From Usitatibacter sp035624355 (GTDB lineage Bacteria > Pseudomonadota > Gammaproteobacteria > Burkholderiales > Usitatibacteraceae), in contig DASPRQ010000069.1 in NCBI GenBank assembly GCA_035624355.1, positions 1-48,861 on the forward strand: a stretch of DNA of 48,861 nt, written 5' to 3'. Shown piece after piece: positions 27,685 to 35,278 of the stretch. The notes beneath the pieces were generated by a model that saw nothing but the letters and a program-made list of their open reading frames with translations, was not told where the DNA came from and made no database searches. Made by a program: the position numbers and the translations under genes. Each line of letters opens with the position of its first letter. Position 1 is the first letter of the stretch.

Positions 27685-29049
27685 TTACTCGCCGGGGACG
27701 CGCAGCCTCAGGCCCGGGTGGATGAGGGTGCGCTCGCCGAGGTCGTTGAGCTCGCGCAGCGTCCCGACCTCGGTATCGAAGCGCAGCGCGATGCCGTAGA
27801 GGGTATCGCCGGAGCGCACCACGTACCACCCGCCCCGGGAAGCGGCGACCGGCACGCGCGACGGCCCGGCCGCCGCCGAGACGGTGCGCAGCGAGGCCGG
27901 CACGGCGTGCGCGGGGCCGTCGCGCCGGATCGGCACCACCACCGGGCCCGACCAGCGCAGGCGCCCGTGCTTGTCGAGGCGCAGCCCCTGGTTCACCGCG
28001 AGGAGCTCGCGGCGCGTGAGGCCGTGGCGGCGCGCGATCACGTCGGCGTATTCCCCGCGCCGCGCGTAGTACGTCGTCCAGGTCACCAGCGGCTTGTCGT
28101 AGGCTTCGAGGTTCTCCTTGAACGCCTCGGCCTTGGCGAGCGGCAGCACGAGCTCGCCCGAGGTGGCCACGGGCGTGCGATGCGCCGGGTTGAGCGCGGT
28201 GAACTCCTCCTCGCTCATGCCCGCGAGCTGCGCGGCCACCTTGACGTCGATCTTCGCGGGCGCCTGCACGGTCGTGAAGTACGGCTGGTCCGGGAGCGAC
28301 TCGAGGTCGACGCCGTAGGTGGCGGGCGAGAGCACGATGTTCTTCACCGCCATGAGCTTCGGGACGTAGTTGCGCGTCTCCGGGGGCAGGCGCGGGGAGA
28401 TGCCGAGGTAGTCGACGGGCAGCCCCCGCCTCTGGTTGTAGGCGATCGCGCGGCTCACGCAGCCCGCGCCGCAGTTGTAGGCGGCGAGCGCGAGCTCCCA
28501 GCTGCCGAACTGCTCGTGCAGCCGCTCGAGGTAGCTCAGCGCCGCATCGGTCGCCGCGACGATGTCGTTGCGGTTGTCGCTCCACCACGTGCGCTTGAGC
28601 CCGAAGTTCTTCGCGGTCGACGGGACGAATTGCCACAGGCCCGAGGCGCGGGAGCGGGAGGTCGCCCGGGGCGCGAAGGCGCTCTCGATCACGGGCAGCA
28701 GCGCGATCTCGGTCGGCATGCCGCGCTTCTCCACCTGCTCGACGATGTAGTGCAGGTAGAGGCTTCCGCGGTCGACGAAGCGCTTGATGTAGTCGGGACG
28801 GCTCGTGTACCACTCCTCCTGCTCGGCCACGAGCGGCGAGTCGAGCGGCTCGAGGGCGAAGCCCTCGCGGATGCGCTCCCAGAGGTCGGGGTCGGGCAGC
28901 GGGACGTCGTCCACCTCGTCGAAGGCCGAAGGCAGGTTCGCGGCCGCGGGATCGGACTTCGGCGCCGCGGGAGGGGCTTCCCCGAAGGCGGGGGCGCAGA
29001 GGGCGGCCAGGAGGACGGCGCCGATGCTCAGGTATCGCGCGAAGTGCAT
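27685..29049 (-). CDS. mltD: Membrane-bound lytic murein transglycosylase D-like, SLT plus LysM
   Basis: This periplasmic enzyme cleaves peptidoglycan between MurNAc and GlcNAc. A Sec-type signal peptide covers about residues 1-23. The transglycosylase domain (about 90-240) has the catalytic Glu in PVIESAFAP and the ASGLWQFVPSTA motif. The third SLT motif, usually AYNxGEGxV, reads AYNCGAGCVSRAI, with two Cys and no Glu. A LysM-like region and a clear C-terminal LysM (YVVRSGDTLYGIALRF) bind peptidoglycan. I use the ATG at 29049 rather than an upstream start at 29112, because it places the signal peptide at the N terminus (454 residues). It is monocistronic and convergent with the metallopeptidase. 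Confidence 0.92.
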   Translation of the reverse strand: MHFARYLSIGAVLLAALCAPAFGEAPPAAPKSDPAAANLPSAFDEVDDVPLPDPDLWERIREGFALEPLDSPLVAEQEEWYTSRPDYIKRFVDRGSLYLHYIVEQVEKRGMPTEIALLPVIESAFAPRATSRSRASGLWQFVPSTAKNFGLKRTWWSDNRNDIVAATDAALSYLERLHEQFGSWELALAAYNCGAGCVSRAIAYNQRRGLPVDYLGISPRLPPETRNYVPKLMAVKNIVLSPATYGVDLESLPDQPYFTTVQAPAKIDVKVAAQLAGMSEEEFTALNPAHRTPVATSGELVLPLAKAEAFKENLEAYDKPLVTWTTYYARRGEYADVIARRHGLTRRELLAVNQGLRLDKHGRLRWSGPVVVPIRRDGPAHAVPASLRTVSAAAGPSRVPVAASRGGWYVVRSGDTLYGIALRFDTEVGTLRELNDLGERTLIHPGLRLRVPGE

Positions 29050-29121
29050 CAAGTTAGCCGTTGTTTCCCTTGCGTTTTTTGGAATGCTACCTTCGGGGCC
29101 CGGCGGCGTCAATGAGAAGGC

Positions 29122-30453
29122 TCACAGCGTGAGGGTGAGCTCGCCCAGCAGGGCCCCCGGGGTGCGCACCGACATCGTCGAGCGCTCCCCGTAGGTGTCG
29201 GTGTCGGGCACGAGGTCGCGCTCGCGGGTGAGCGCCTCGAGGCTGGCGCCCAGCATGCGGTAGGCCGTGTCGTCGAAGCGCATCACGTTGAGGGGCGCGC
29301 GGATGCGGCCGTCCTCGACCCAGAACGACGCGAAGCGGGTCATGCCCGTGAGGCGGCACGCGGAGCGGTCGGAGAAGTTGAGGTACCAGAGGTTGCCGAC
29401 GTAGATGCCCGTGCCGAGCGCTTCCAGCGCCGCGGAATCGGCGAGCGTGCCGGGAGCGAGGTCGAGCGACTCGGGCGTCTCGGCGGCGTTCGCGCCGTTG
29501 GTCTGCACGCCGTACTCGCGCGCCGAGCGCGGGCTCACGAGGGGGGCGGCGAGGCGCCCGGCGTCGATGAGCGCGACCTGGGCCGGGCGCACGAACCCCT
29601 CGGACTGGAAGCCGCTCGCGATGCCCTCGCGCGTGTTCTCCCGGATCGTCACCATCGGCGAGAGCCGCGCGTCCTGGTCGGCCATGCGGATGAGCGCGCT
29701 CTGCTTCGTGTTGCGGCTCTTCAGGCCGAAGCCCGCCCACGACAGCATGCCGAGGAGCTCGTTCATGGCGGCGGGGGCGAGGAAGGCGCGGTAGGGGCCG
29801 GGCGCGAGCTCGAGCGGCTTCTCCCCCAGGCGCGCGAGCTGCTCCCGCGCGAAGCGCATCCGCGCCTCGAACGCGGCGCTCGACCATTCGGCGCCGGCGT
29901 AGGTGCTCTTCACCGCCTTGTCGCGGTCGTGGTACAGGCACCAGCCGAAGCCGAAGCTCTCGACCGCGTGCCAGTGGCGCACGCCCACCGAGCTCGAGAA
30001 TCCCTTCCACACGGGCCCCGAGGCGTGGAAGCCCACGAGGTCCACGCCGCGCGCGGCCGCGAGGACCTCGTCGATCACCTGCGCGGGATCGGGCAGCCGC
30101 CCCGCGCGGTGCGCGGCGCTCGCCGCCGGGGCCGTCTCCACGAGGAGGAACGGGTCGTCGGGCACGTCGGCGAGCCCGGCGCGCAGCTCGCTTACGAGGG
30201 CGGCGAGGACGGGGCGATCGGCGGCGGCATCGCCCGCGACGCTCAGGCGCGCTTCCAGGCGCTTCTGCCCGCGGATGAGGGAGACGGTCCAGGCCGCCTG
30301 GCGCACGGCGGTCGCCTGGCGCACGGCGCTGCGATTGAAGCGGATGAAATCGCTCTCTTCCGCCGAGAGGGCCGAGAGGATCGCCTCGCCCGGGCGCGCG
30401 AGGCGATCGAGGTGCGAGGCGACCTCCTCGAAGTACGGGCGCATGTCGCTCAT
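29122..30453 (-). CDS. pmbA: TldE/PmbA-type protease subunit
   Basis: TldE (PmbA) forms a heterodimeric metalloprotease with TldD that degrades unfolded peptides and matures some ribosomally made peptides. The 443-residue protein has the U62 family fold signatures: VDLVGFHASG, FGFGWCLY and a C-terminal GNLWYLNFSDRSACRLTGMTRF. It has no HExxxH zinc motif, as expected of the non-catalytic partner. The start ATG overlaps the tldD stop (ATGA), consistent with equal production of the two subunits. The C-terminal region is normal in length. Confidence 0.9.
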   Translation of the reverse strand: MSDMRPYFEEVASHLDRLARPGEAILSALSAEESDFIRFNRSAVRQATAVRQAAWTVSLIRGQKRLEARLSVAGDAAADRPVLAALVSELRAGLADVPDDPFLLVETAPAASAAHRAGRLPDPAQVIDEVLAAARGVDLVGFHASGPVWKGFSSSVGVRHWHAVESFGFGWCLYHDRDKAVKSTYAGAEWSSAAFEARMRFAREQLARLGEKPLELAPGPYRAFLAPAAMNELLGMLSWAGFGLKSRNTKQSALIRMADQDARLSPMVTIRENTREGIASGFQSEGFVRPAQVALIDAGRLAAPLVSPRSAREYGVQTNGANAAETPESLDLAPGTLADSAALEALGTGIYVGNLWYLNFSDRSACRLTGMTRFASFWVEDGRIRAPLNVMRFDDTAYRMLGASLEALTRERDLVPDTDTYGERSTMSVRTPGALLGELTLTL

Positions 30454-31892
30454 GCCGCGCCTCCGAAGACGTCCACGTCGCGGAAGCGGCAGGCGGGCGA
30501 GGCGTGCCCCACGCGGATCACCTGGTTGGGCTCTCCCTTGCCGCAGTAGGGCGTGCCCATCACCTCGAAGGTGGAGGCGTCCCCGACGCCCGCGAGCGAG
30601 CGCCAGAACGTCGCCGAGACGCCGCGGTAGTTGGGATTCTTCACCACCTCGGCCAGGCGACCGTTCCGAATCATCCGTCCCCACTCGCACCCGAACTGGA
30701 ACTTGTTGCGCGAGTCGTCGATGGACCACGAGACGTTGGTGCGCATCATGACGCCGTGGTCGACCGAGGCCACGAGCTCCTCGAGCGGGGAGCTGCCCGG
30801 CTCGACGTTGAGGTTGGCCATGCGGTCGATGGGCGCGCGGTTCCAGGAGCAGGCCCGGGTGTTGGCGACGCCCTCGATGCCCGCGCGCTTCTGCGAGATG
30901 GCCCCTCCCAGCGGGCGCTCGAGGATGCCCCCGCGGATGAGGTAGCGCTTCTCGGCCGCGAGGCCGTCGTCGTCCCAGCCGTAGCTCGCGTACTGCTCGG
31001 GGCGGGTGGGATCGTGGGTCACGTCGAGCAGCTCGCTGCCGTAGCGGTACGTCCCGAACATGTCGAGCGTCACGAAGCTCGTGCCGGCGAAGTTGCGCTC
31101 GTCGCCGAGGATGCGGTCGAGCTCGAGGGGGTGCCCGATCGACTCGTGGATCTGCAGCATCATCTGGTCGGGCATGAGCAGCACGTCCATGCGGCCGCTC
31201 GGGCAGTTGGGCGCGGCGAGGAGCTCGAGCGCCGCCTCGGCGACCTGCCGGCCCGCGCCGTCGAGGCCGAAGGCCTCCAGGATCTCGAGGCCCCCCTGGC
31301 GGCAGAAGCCGTTGTAGCGCCCGCCGTGGGTGCGCGTCTGCGACTCGCCCTCCGCGTAGGCCGTCGCGGAAAGGTTCGGCACGACGAAATGGAACTCCTG
31401 GACCGCCTCGGCGCCGTCGGCGGTGAAGTAGGCCTGCTTCGAGGTCGTGGTCCAGAGGTTCGCCTCCCAGTCCACGATGCGCGGGTCGATGCGGCAGTTC
31501 TTCGCCTCGGCGGCGAGCAGCTCGTACTTGTCGCGGCGCGAGAGCGAGGCGGGATCCCGTCCCGTGGGCGAGCGGTATTGTCCGCGCGGGCGCGGCATCG
31601 CCACGCTCCCGTAGTCGAGGACGCCGCGGCCGGCGGTGAGAGCGGCGTAGCGGCGCGCCTTCGCGATCGCCCGCTGGAGGCCGGCGCGCGAGAGATCGCT
31701 TGTCGCCGCGTAGCCCAGGCCCCCGCGGTCGATCACGGTGACCATGGCGCCGCGGTTCACGGCGAGCTTCGGGGGCTCGGGGACGTCCTGGCGCACCGCG
31801 AGGTATTCGCTCGATTCCTCGACGAATCGCAGCGCGCAGAAATCGACGGCGGGCGCGAGGGACTTGAATTCCCGCTGAAGGGTATCCAGCAT
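30450..31892 (-). CDS. tldD: TldD-type zinc metalloprotease subunit
   Basis: This is the catalytic half of the TldD/TldE protease, 480 residues. The zinc motif HExxxH is present as HESIGH (about residues 254-259) followed by PLELDRILGDERNFAG. Other family landmarks are the central GGRYNGFCRQGG and the C-terminal VEVVKNPNYRG-like segment LAEVVKNPNYRGVS, plus TPYCGKGEPNQ. The family also acts in RiPP maturation, but no precursor peptide gene is visible nearby. A TAGAAT box overlapping the GNAT stop is its likely promoter, about 50 bases upstream. Confidence 0.92.
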   Translation of the reverse strand: MLDTLQREFKSLAPAVDFCALRFVEESSEYLAVRQDVPEPPKLAVNRGAMVTVIDRGGLGYAATSDLSRAGLQRAIAKARRYAALTAGRGVLDYGSVAMPRPRGQYRSPTGRDPASLSRRDKYELLAAEAKNCRIDPRIVDWEANLWTTTSKQAYFTADGAEAVQEFHFVVPNLSATAYAEGESQTRTHGGRYNGFCRQGGLEILEAFGLDGAGRQVAEAALELLAAPNCPSGRMDVLLMPDQMMLQIHESIGHPLELDRILGDERNFAGTSFVTLDMFGTYRYGSELLDVTHDPTRPEQYASYGWDDDGLAAEKRYLIRGGILERPLGGAISQKRAGIEGVANTRACSWNRAPIDRMANLNVEPGSSPLEELVASVDHGVMMRTNVSWSIDDSRNKFQFGCEWGRMIRNGRLAEVVKNPNYRGVSATFWRSLAGVGDASTFEVMGTPYCGKGEPNQVIRVGHASPACRFRDVDVFGGAA

Positions 31893-31915
31893 GGCGGAGC
31901 TTTCGGAAAAGAACC

Positions 31916-31934
31916 GGCCGCCTCATGGGCGGCC
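31916..31934 (-). other. Hairpin in the tldD leader / after GNAT gene
   Basis: A perfect 7-bp stem GGCCGCC (31916-31922)/GGCGGCC (31928-31934) with a 5-base loop lies between the GNAT stop and tldD. On the minus strand GGTTCTTTT follows, a poor T-tract, so it could be a weak terminator of the gloB-GNAT transcript or a structured tldD leader. Confidence 0.4.
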
Positions 31935-31942
31935 CGAGCCGC

Positions 31943-31948
31943 ATTCTA
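31943..31948 (-). promoter_or_regulatory. Candidate -10 box of tldD-pmbA
   Basis: TAGAAT on the minus strand, one mismatch from consensus, overlaps the GNAT stop codon. The transcript would start near 31936, about 44 bases before the tldD ATG. The -35 region (TTCGAG about 18 bases upstream) is weak. Confidence 0.4.
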
Positions 31949-32458
31949 CCGCGCTTCGGCGAGGCGCTCGAACTCCGACCGGGTCATGCGCACCAGGACC
32001 CACTCCTTCATCAGGCTCGCGCCCAGGGACTCGTAGAAGCGTATCGAGGGCTCGTTCCAGTCGAGCACGCGCCACTCGAGGCGCCCGCATTCGCGCTCGG
32101 CCGCGAGCCGGGCGAGGCGCGCGAGGAGGGCCTTGCCGATCCCCGCGCCGCGGTGGCGAGGCTCGACGAAGAGATCCTCGAGGTAGAGCCCGCGCCGGCA
32201 CAGGAAGGTGGAGAAGGTGGTGAAGTAGAGTGCGAATCCGACCGCGCGCCCGGCGCGCTCGGCGACGAGGCACTCGCACGCGCGACGCGGGCCGAAGAGC
32301 GCCTCGCCCATCCTCTCCGGAGTGGCCTCGGCCATGTGGGCGAGCTTCTCGTACTCGGCAAGCTCGCGCACCAGGCGCACGATCTCGGCCACGTCCCCGG
32401 GATTCGCCTCGCGGATCGCGAACGGCGCGCTTGGCGGCTTCAGAAGCGGTTCTTCCAC
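31946..32458 (-). CDS. GNAT-family N-acetyltransferase
   Basis: This is a 170-residue acetyl-CoA-dependent acetyltransferase. The acetyl-CoA-binding motif A is EDLFVEPRHRGAGIGKALL (R-x-x-G-x-G/A pattern). The C-terminal NEPSIRFYESLGA is the usual motif B. It resembles the spermidine/amino-acid N-acetyltransferase group (RGLYLEDLFV), but the substrate cannot be read from sequence. The GTG start at 32458 overlaps gloB by 19 bases and gives IREANPGDVAEIVRL at the normal N-terminal position; no ATG fits. It is co-transcribed with gloB. Confidence 0.87.
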   Translation of the reverse strand: MEEPLLKPPSAPFAIREANPGDVAEIVRLVRELAEYEKLAHMAEATPERMGEALFGPRRACECLVAERAGRAVGFALYFTTFSTFLCRRGLYLEDLFVEPRHRGAGIGKALLARLARLAAERECGRLEWRVLDWNEPSIRFYESLGASLMKEWVLVRMTRSEFERLAEAR

Positions 32459-33213
32459 TCGCGGATCTCGGCGAAGACCTCGACCGGGCCGGCGAGCCGG
32501 TGCCCGGCGTGGCGCTCGGCGGAGGCGGCCACCTCGGGGACGGCGCAGCGCAGGAAGGGATTGGTGGCGAGCTCTTCCCCCACCGTCGACGGCACGGTCG
32601 GCAGCCCGCGCCCGCGCTTGGCCGCCTCGCGCGCCTTGCGCTCGGCTAGCCGCGCGTTGCCCGGCTCCACCGCCTCGGCGAAGCGGATGTTCGCCAGCGT
32701 GTACTCGTGGGCGCAGTACACGCGCGTGTCGGCCGGAAGGCTCGCGAGCTTCGCCAGCGATGCGGCCATCTGCGCCGGCGTGCCCTCGAAGAGCCGCCCG
32801 CAGCCGCACGCGAACAGCGTGTCGCCGCAGAAGACCGCGGGATCGGCGCCCCGGTGCACGTAGGCGATGTGCCCCGCGGTGTGCCCCGGGACGTCGAGCA
32901 CCTCGACGGCGAAATCGAGGCCGGGCACCACCAGCCGGTCGCCCTCGGCGAGGCTTCGGGTGAGGTTGCGCACGCCGTCGCGTGCCGGCCCGAACACGGG
33001 GCAACCCCAGCGGCCCACGAGGTCCGCCACGCCGCCCACGTGGTCGCCGTGGTGGTGGGTCGCGAGGATCGACTGGAGGGCGAGGCCGTGAGCGCCCAGG
33101 AACTGCTCGACCGGCTCGGCGTCGCCCGGGTCCACCACCGCGGCGGCACCCGCCTCCGAGAGCACCCAGAAATAGTTGTCCTCGAAGGCCGGGACCGCGT
33201 CGATCTGCACCAT
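32440..33213 (-). CDS. gloB: Hydroxyacylglutathione hydrolase (glyoxalase II)
   Basis: GloB hydrolyses S-lactoylglutathione to lactate and glutathione in methylglyoxal detoxification. The metallo-beta-lactamase fold motif THHHGDHVGG (about residues 52-61) provides the binuclear metal site. Further ligands are in PGHTAGHI and FCGDTLFACGCGRLFEG, and the family ending CAHEYTLANIRFA and ATNPFLR is present. The 257 residues are normal. It is divergent from the methyltransferase gene with only 26 bases between the start codons. That pairing of gloB with a methyltransferase and rnhA is common in proteobacteria. Confidence 0.96.
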   Translation of the reverse strand: MVQIDAVPAFEDNYFWVLSEAGAAAVVDPGDAEPVEQFLGAHGLALQSILATHHHGDHVGGVADLVGRWGCPVFGPARDGVRNLTRSLAEGDRLVVPGLDFAVEVLDVPGHTAGHIAYVHRGADPAVFCGDTLFACGCGRLFEGTPAQMAASLAKLASLPADTRVYCAHEYTLANIRFAEAVEPGNARLAERKAREAAKRGRGLPTVPSTVGEELATNPFLRCAVPEVAASAERHAGHRLAGPVEVFAEIREWKNRF

Positions 33214-33220
33214 GATTCCG

Positions 33221-33233
33221 AGTCTATTAGAAT
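33221..33233. promoter_or_regulatory. Overlapping divergent -10 candidates, gloB / methyltransferase
   Basis: In the 26-base gap, TAGAAT (33228-33233, plus strand) ends 6 bases before the methyltransferase ATG. TAGACT (33226-33221, minus strand) ends 7 bases before the gloB ATG. If both are real, each mRNA would begin at or beside its start codon (leaderless). The -35 regions would lie in the opposite gene. Confidence 0.35.
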
Positions 33234-33239
33234 TGCACC

Positions 33240-34016
33240 ATGGCCACCACGCTGGGCGACTGGTTCGCGACGCCGCTCGGGCAGTACCTGCTCGAGCGCG
33301 AGCAGGCGTACCTCGACGACGTGACGCCGGACATCTTCGGGTTCCACGCCCTGCAGCTGGGGCTCGCCGGGCTCGACCTCCTGCGCGAAAGCCGCATCGC
33401 CCACCGCGTGCGGGTCGCCTGCTCGGAGCGTCCCGACGTCTACGCGAAATGCGACGAGCTGCCGTTCGCGACCCAGTCGATCGACCTCGTCCTGCTGCCG
33501 CACGTGCTCGAGTTCGCCGAGGATCCGCACGCGATCCTGCGCGAGGTCGACCGCGTGATGATGCCCGAGGGGCGGCTCGTCATCCTGGGCTTCAACCCGT
33601 GGAGCCTGTGGGGCCTGCGCAGCGCTCTGGGGCCGTCGCGCGGCGAGGTGCCGTGGAACGGGCGCTTCGTCTCGCTGCTGCGCGTGAAGGACTGGCTGTC
33701 GCTCCTCGGCTTCGACGTGTCCGCGGGGCGGCTCACCGCCTACGCGCCGCCGTTCGAGAGCGGCGCGCTGCGCCGGCGCTTCCGCTTCATGGAGCCCGCG
33801 GGCGACCGCTGGTGGGCCGTGGGAGGCGCGGTGTACATGCTGCAGGCGGTCAAGCGCGTGCGCGGCATGCGGCTCATCACGCCGGCGTGGCAGGAGAAGA
33901 AGGCGCGCGAGAAGGCGCTCATCGCCGCGGCCAAGCGCGAGGCCAAGGCGGCGGGGCGCGCCGAAGAGGTGATCTCGGCGTCGAAGTCCGCCGGGCGCCT
34001 GAGGATCGTGAAGTAA
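33240..34016 (+). CDS. SAM-dependent methyltransferase-like protein
   Basis: This 258-residue protein belongs to the class I methyltransferase-like family often found between gloB and rnhA. The recognisable part is the Methyltransf_11-like stretch: DELPFATQSIDLVLLPHVLEFAEDP and REVDRVMMPEGRLVILGFNP (about residues 72-125). The usual glycine-rich SAM motif I is not evident; its place holds HALQLGLAGLDLL. The C terminus is Lys/Ala/Glu-rich. The substrate is unknown. The ATG at 33240 is the only reasonable start, and rnhA follows one base after its stop. Confidence 0.87.
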   Translation: MATTLGDWFATPLGQYLLEREQAYLDDVTPDIFGFHALQLGLAGLDLLRESRIAHRVRVACSERPDVYAKCDELPFATQSIDLVLLPHVLEFAEDPHAILREVDRVMMPEGRLVILGFNPWSLWGLRSALGPSRGEVPWNGRFVSLLRVKDWLSLLGFDVSAGRLTAYAPPFESGALRRRFRFMEPAGDRWWAVGGAVYMLQAVKRVRGMRLITPAWQEKKAREKALIAAAKREAKAAGRAEEVISASKSAGRLRIVK

Positions 34017-34017
34017 A

Positions 34018-34500
34018 TTGGACCGCGCCGCGCCGCACGCGTCCCACGGCTCCGAAGGCAAGGCCGTCAACGTCTACACCGACGGCGCGTGCAAGGGCAA
34101 TCCGGGTCCCGGCGGCTGGGGCGTGCTGCTCGAGTACGACGGCCGGCACAAGGAGCTCTGCGGCGGGGAGCCCTCGACCACCAACAACCGCATGGAGCTC
34201 ACCGCGGTGATCGAGGCGCTCGCGGCGCTGAAAGGCCCGTCGCGCGTGGTCGTGCACACCGATTCGCAGTACGTGCACAAGGGGATCACGGAATGGCTCC
34301 CGGCGTGGAAGGCGCGGGGCTGGAGGACCGCCGCCAAGGAGCCGGTGAAGAACGCGGACCTCTGGAAGAAGCTCGAGGAGGCGGTCGGCAGGCACCGCAT
34401 CCGCTGGGTGTGGGTGAAGGGCCACTCGGGCCACGACGGCAACGAGCGGGCCGACGCGCTCGCGAACAAGGGAGTGGCCTCGCTCGGAGCGGGGAGCTGA
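34018..34500 (+). CDS. rnhA: Ribonuclease HI
   Basis: RNase HI cuts the RNA strand of RNA-DNA hybrids in the cytoplasm. The 160-residue protein has the complete catalytic set: D22 in YTDGACKGNPG, E60 in NNRMEL, D82 in HTDSQYV and D146 in NERADALAN. The basic handle region GWRTAAKEPVKN is also present. The TTG start at 34018 lies just after the methyltransferase stop with GAGG upstream; it adds about 14 residues before the core, and no ATG precedes the catalytic Asp. It is followed by dnaQ, the usual proteobacterial order. Confidence 0.96.
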   Translation: MDRAAPHASHGSEGKAVNVYTDGACKGNPGPGGWGVLLEYDGRHKELCGGEPSTTNNRMELTAVIEALAALKGPSRVVVHTDSQYVHKGITEWLPAWKARGWRTAAKEPVKNADLWKKLEEAVGRHRIRWVWVKGHSGHDGNERADALANKGVASLGAGS

Positions 34501-34582
34501 ATGCGCCGCTCAAGGGGCCGCGAAGGCGGCTTGGCGTGAACGCCCGGGGGCGGGCGGCGGGGATCGAAAGGGAGAGGGGAGC

Positions 34583-35278
34583 TTGCGCAGGATCGTGCTC
34601 GATACCGAGACAACGGGGCTGGAGCCCGAGGCGGGCCACCGCGTGATCGAGCTCGCCTGCCTCGAGCTGCAGGGGCGCCGCCTCACGGGCCGGCATTTCC
34701 ATCGCTACGTGAACCCGGAGCGCGCGATCGACGCGGCGGCGAGCCAGGTGCACGGCCTCACCGACGAGGACCTGGCCGACAAGCCGCGCTTCGCCGACAT
34801 CGCGGACGAGTTCGTCGAGTTCGTCGAAGGGGCGGAGCTCCTCATCCACAACGCGCCCTTCGACGTGGCGTTCCTCGACGCGGAGCTCGCGCTCCTCGGC
34901 CGGCCGCCGCTCGCCACGTTCTGCGCCGTCTCGGACACGCTCGCGATGGCGCGCGAGCTCCATCCTGGCAAGAAGAACTCGCTCGACGCACTGTGCGAGC
35001 GCTACGCGGTGGACCATTCGCGCCGCACGCTGCACGGGGCGCTGCTCGACGCTCAGCTGCTCGCCGACGTGTGGCTCGCGATGACGCGCGGCCAGGAGAC
35101 GCTCGACATCGGGATCGCCGCCGGGCCGGCGGCGGCGCTCGCCGGGGCGCCGCGCGCCGGACGCCTCGTGGTGCTGCGCGCGAGCGAGGCCGAGCGCGCG
35201 CGCCACGCGGCGTTGTGCGAGCGCATCGAGCGCGACAGCAGGGGGAAATGCCTGTGGCTGCATCCCGCGACGGCGTGA
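34583..35278 (+). CDS. dnaQ: DNA polymerase III epsilon subunit (3'-5' exonuclease)
   Basis: DnaQ is the proofreading subunit of the replicative polymerase core. The DEDDh active site is complete: D7 and E9 in LDTETTG, D94 in NAPFDVAFLD, H151 and D156 in HGALLDAQLL. The C-terminal part, which contacts the polymerase alpha subunit, ends normally for a 231-residue protein. The TTG start has a GGAGAGGGGA ribosome binding site and gives the family MRRIVLDTETTG start. The 82-base gap after rnhA shows no other gene. Its 3' end overlaps the GGDEF-EAL gene by 31 bases. Confidence 0.96.
   Translation: MRRIVLDTETTGLEPEAGHRVIELACLELQGRRLTGRHFHRYVNPERAIDAAASQVHGLTDEDLADKPRFADIADEFVEFVEGAELLIHNAPFDVAFLDAELALLGRPPLATFCAVSDTLAMARELHPGKKNSLDALCERYAVDHSRRTLHGALLDAQLLADVWLAMTRGQETLDIGIAAGPAAALAGAPRAGRLVVLRASEAERARHAALCERIERDSRGKCLWLHPATA

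Noticed and set aside
29122..31944. One 940-codon frame joining pmbA with upstream sequence
   Set aside because: The upstream half is an out-of-frame reading of tldD; the ATG at 30453 overlapping the tldD stop is the real pmbA start.
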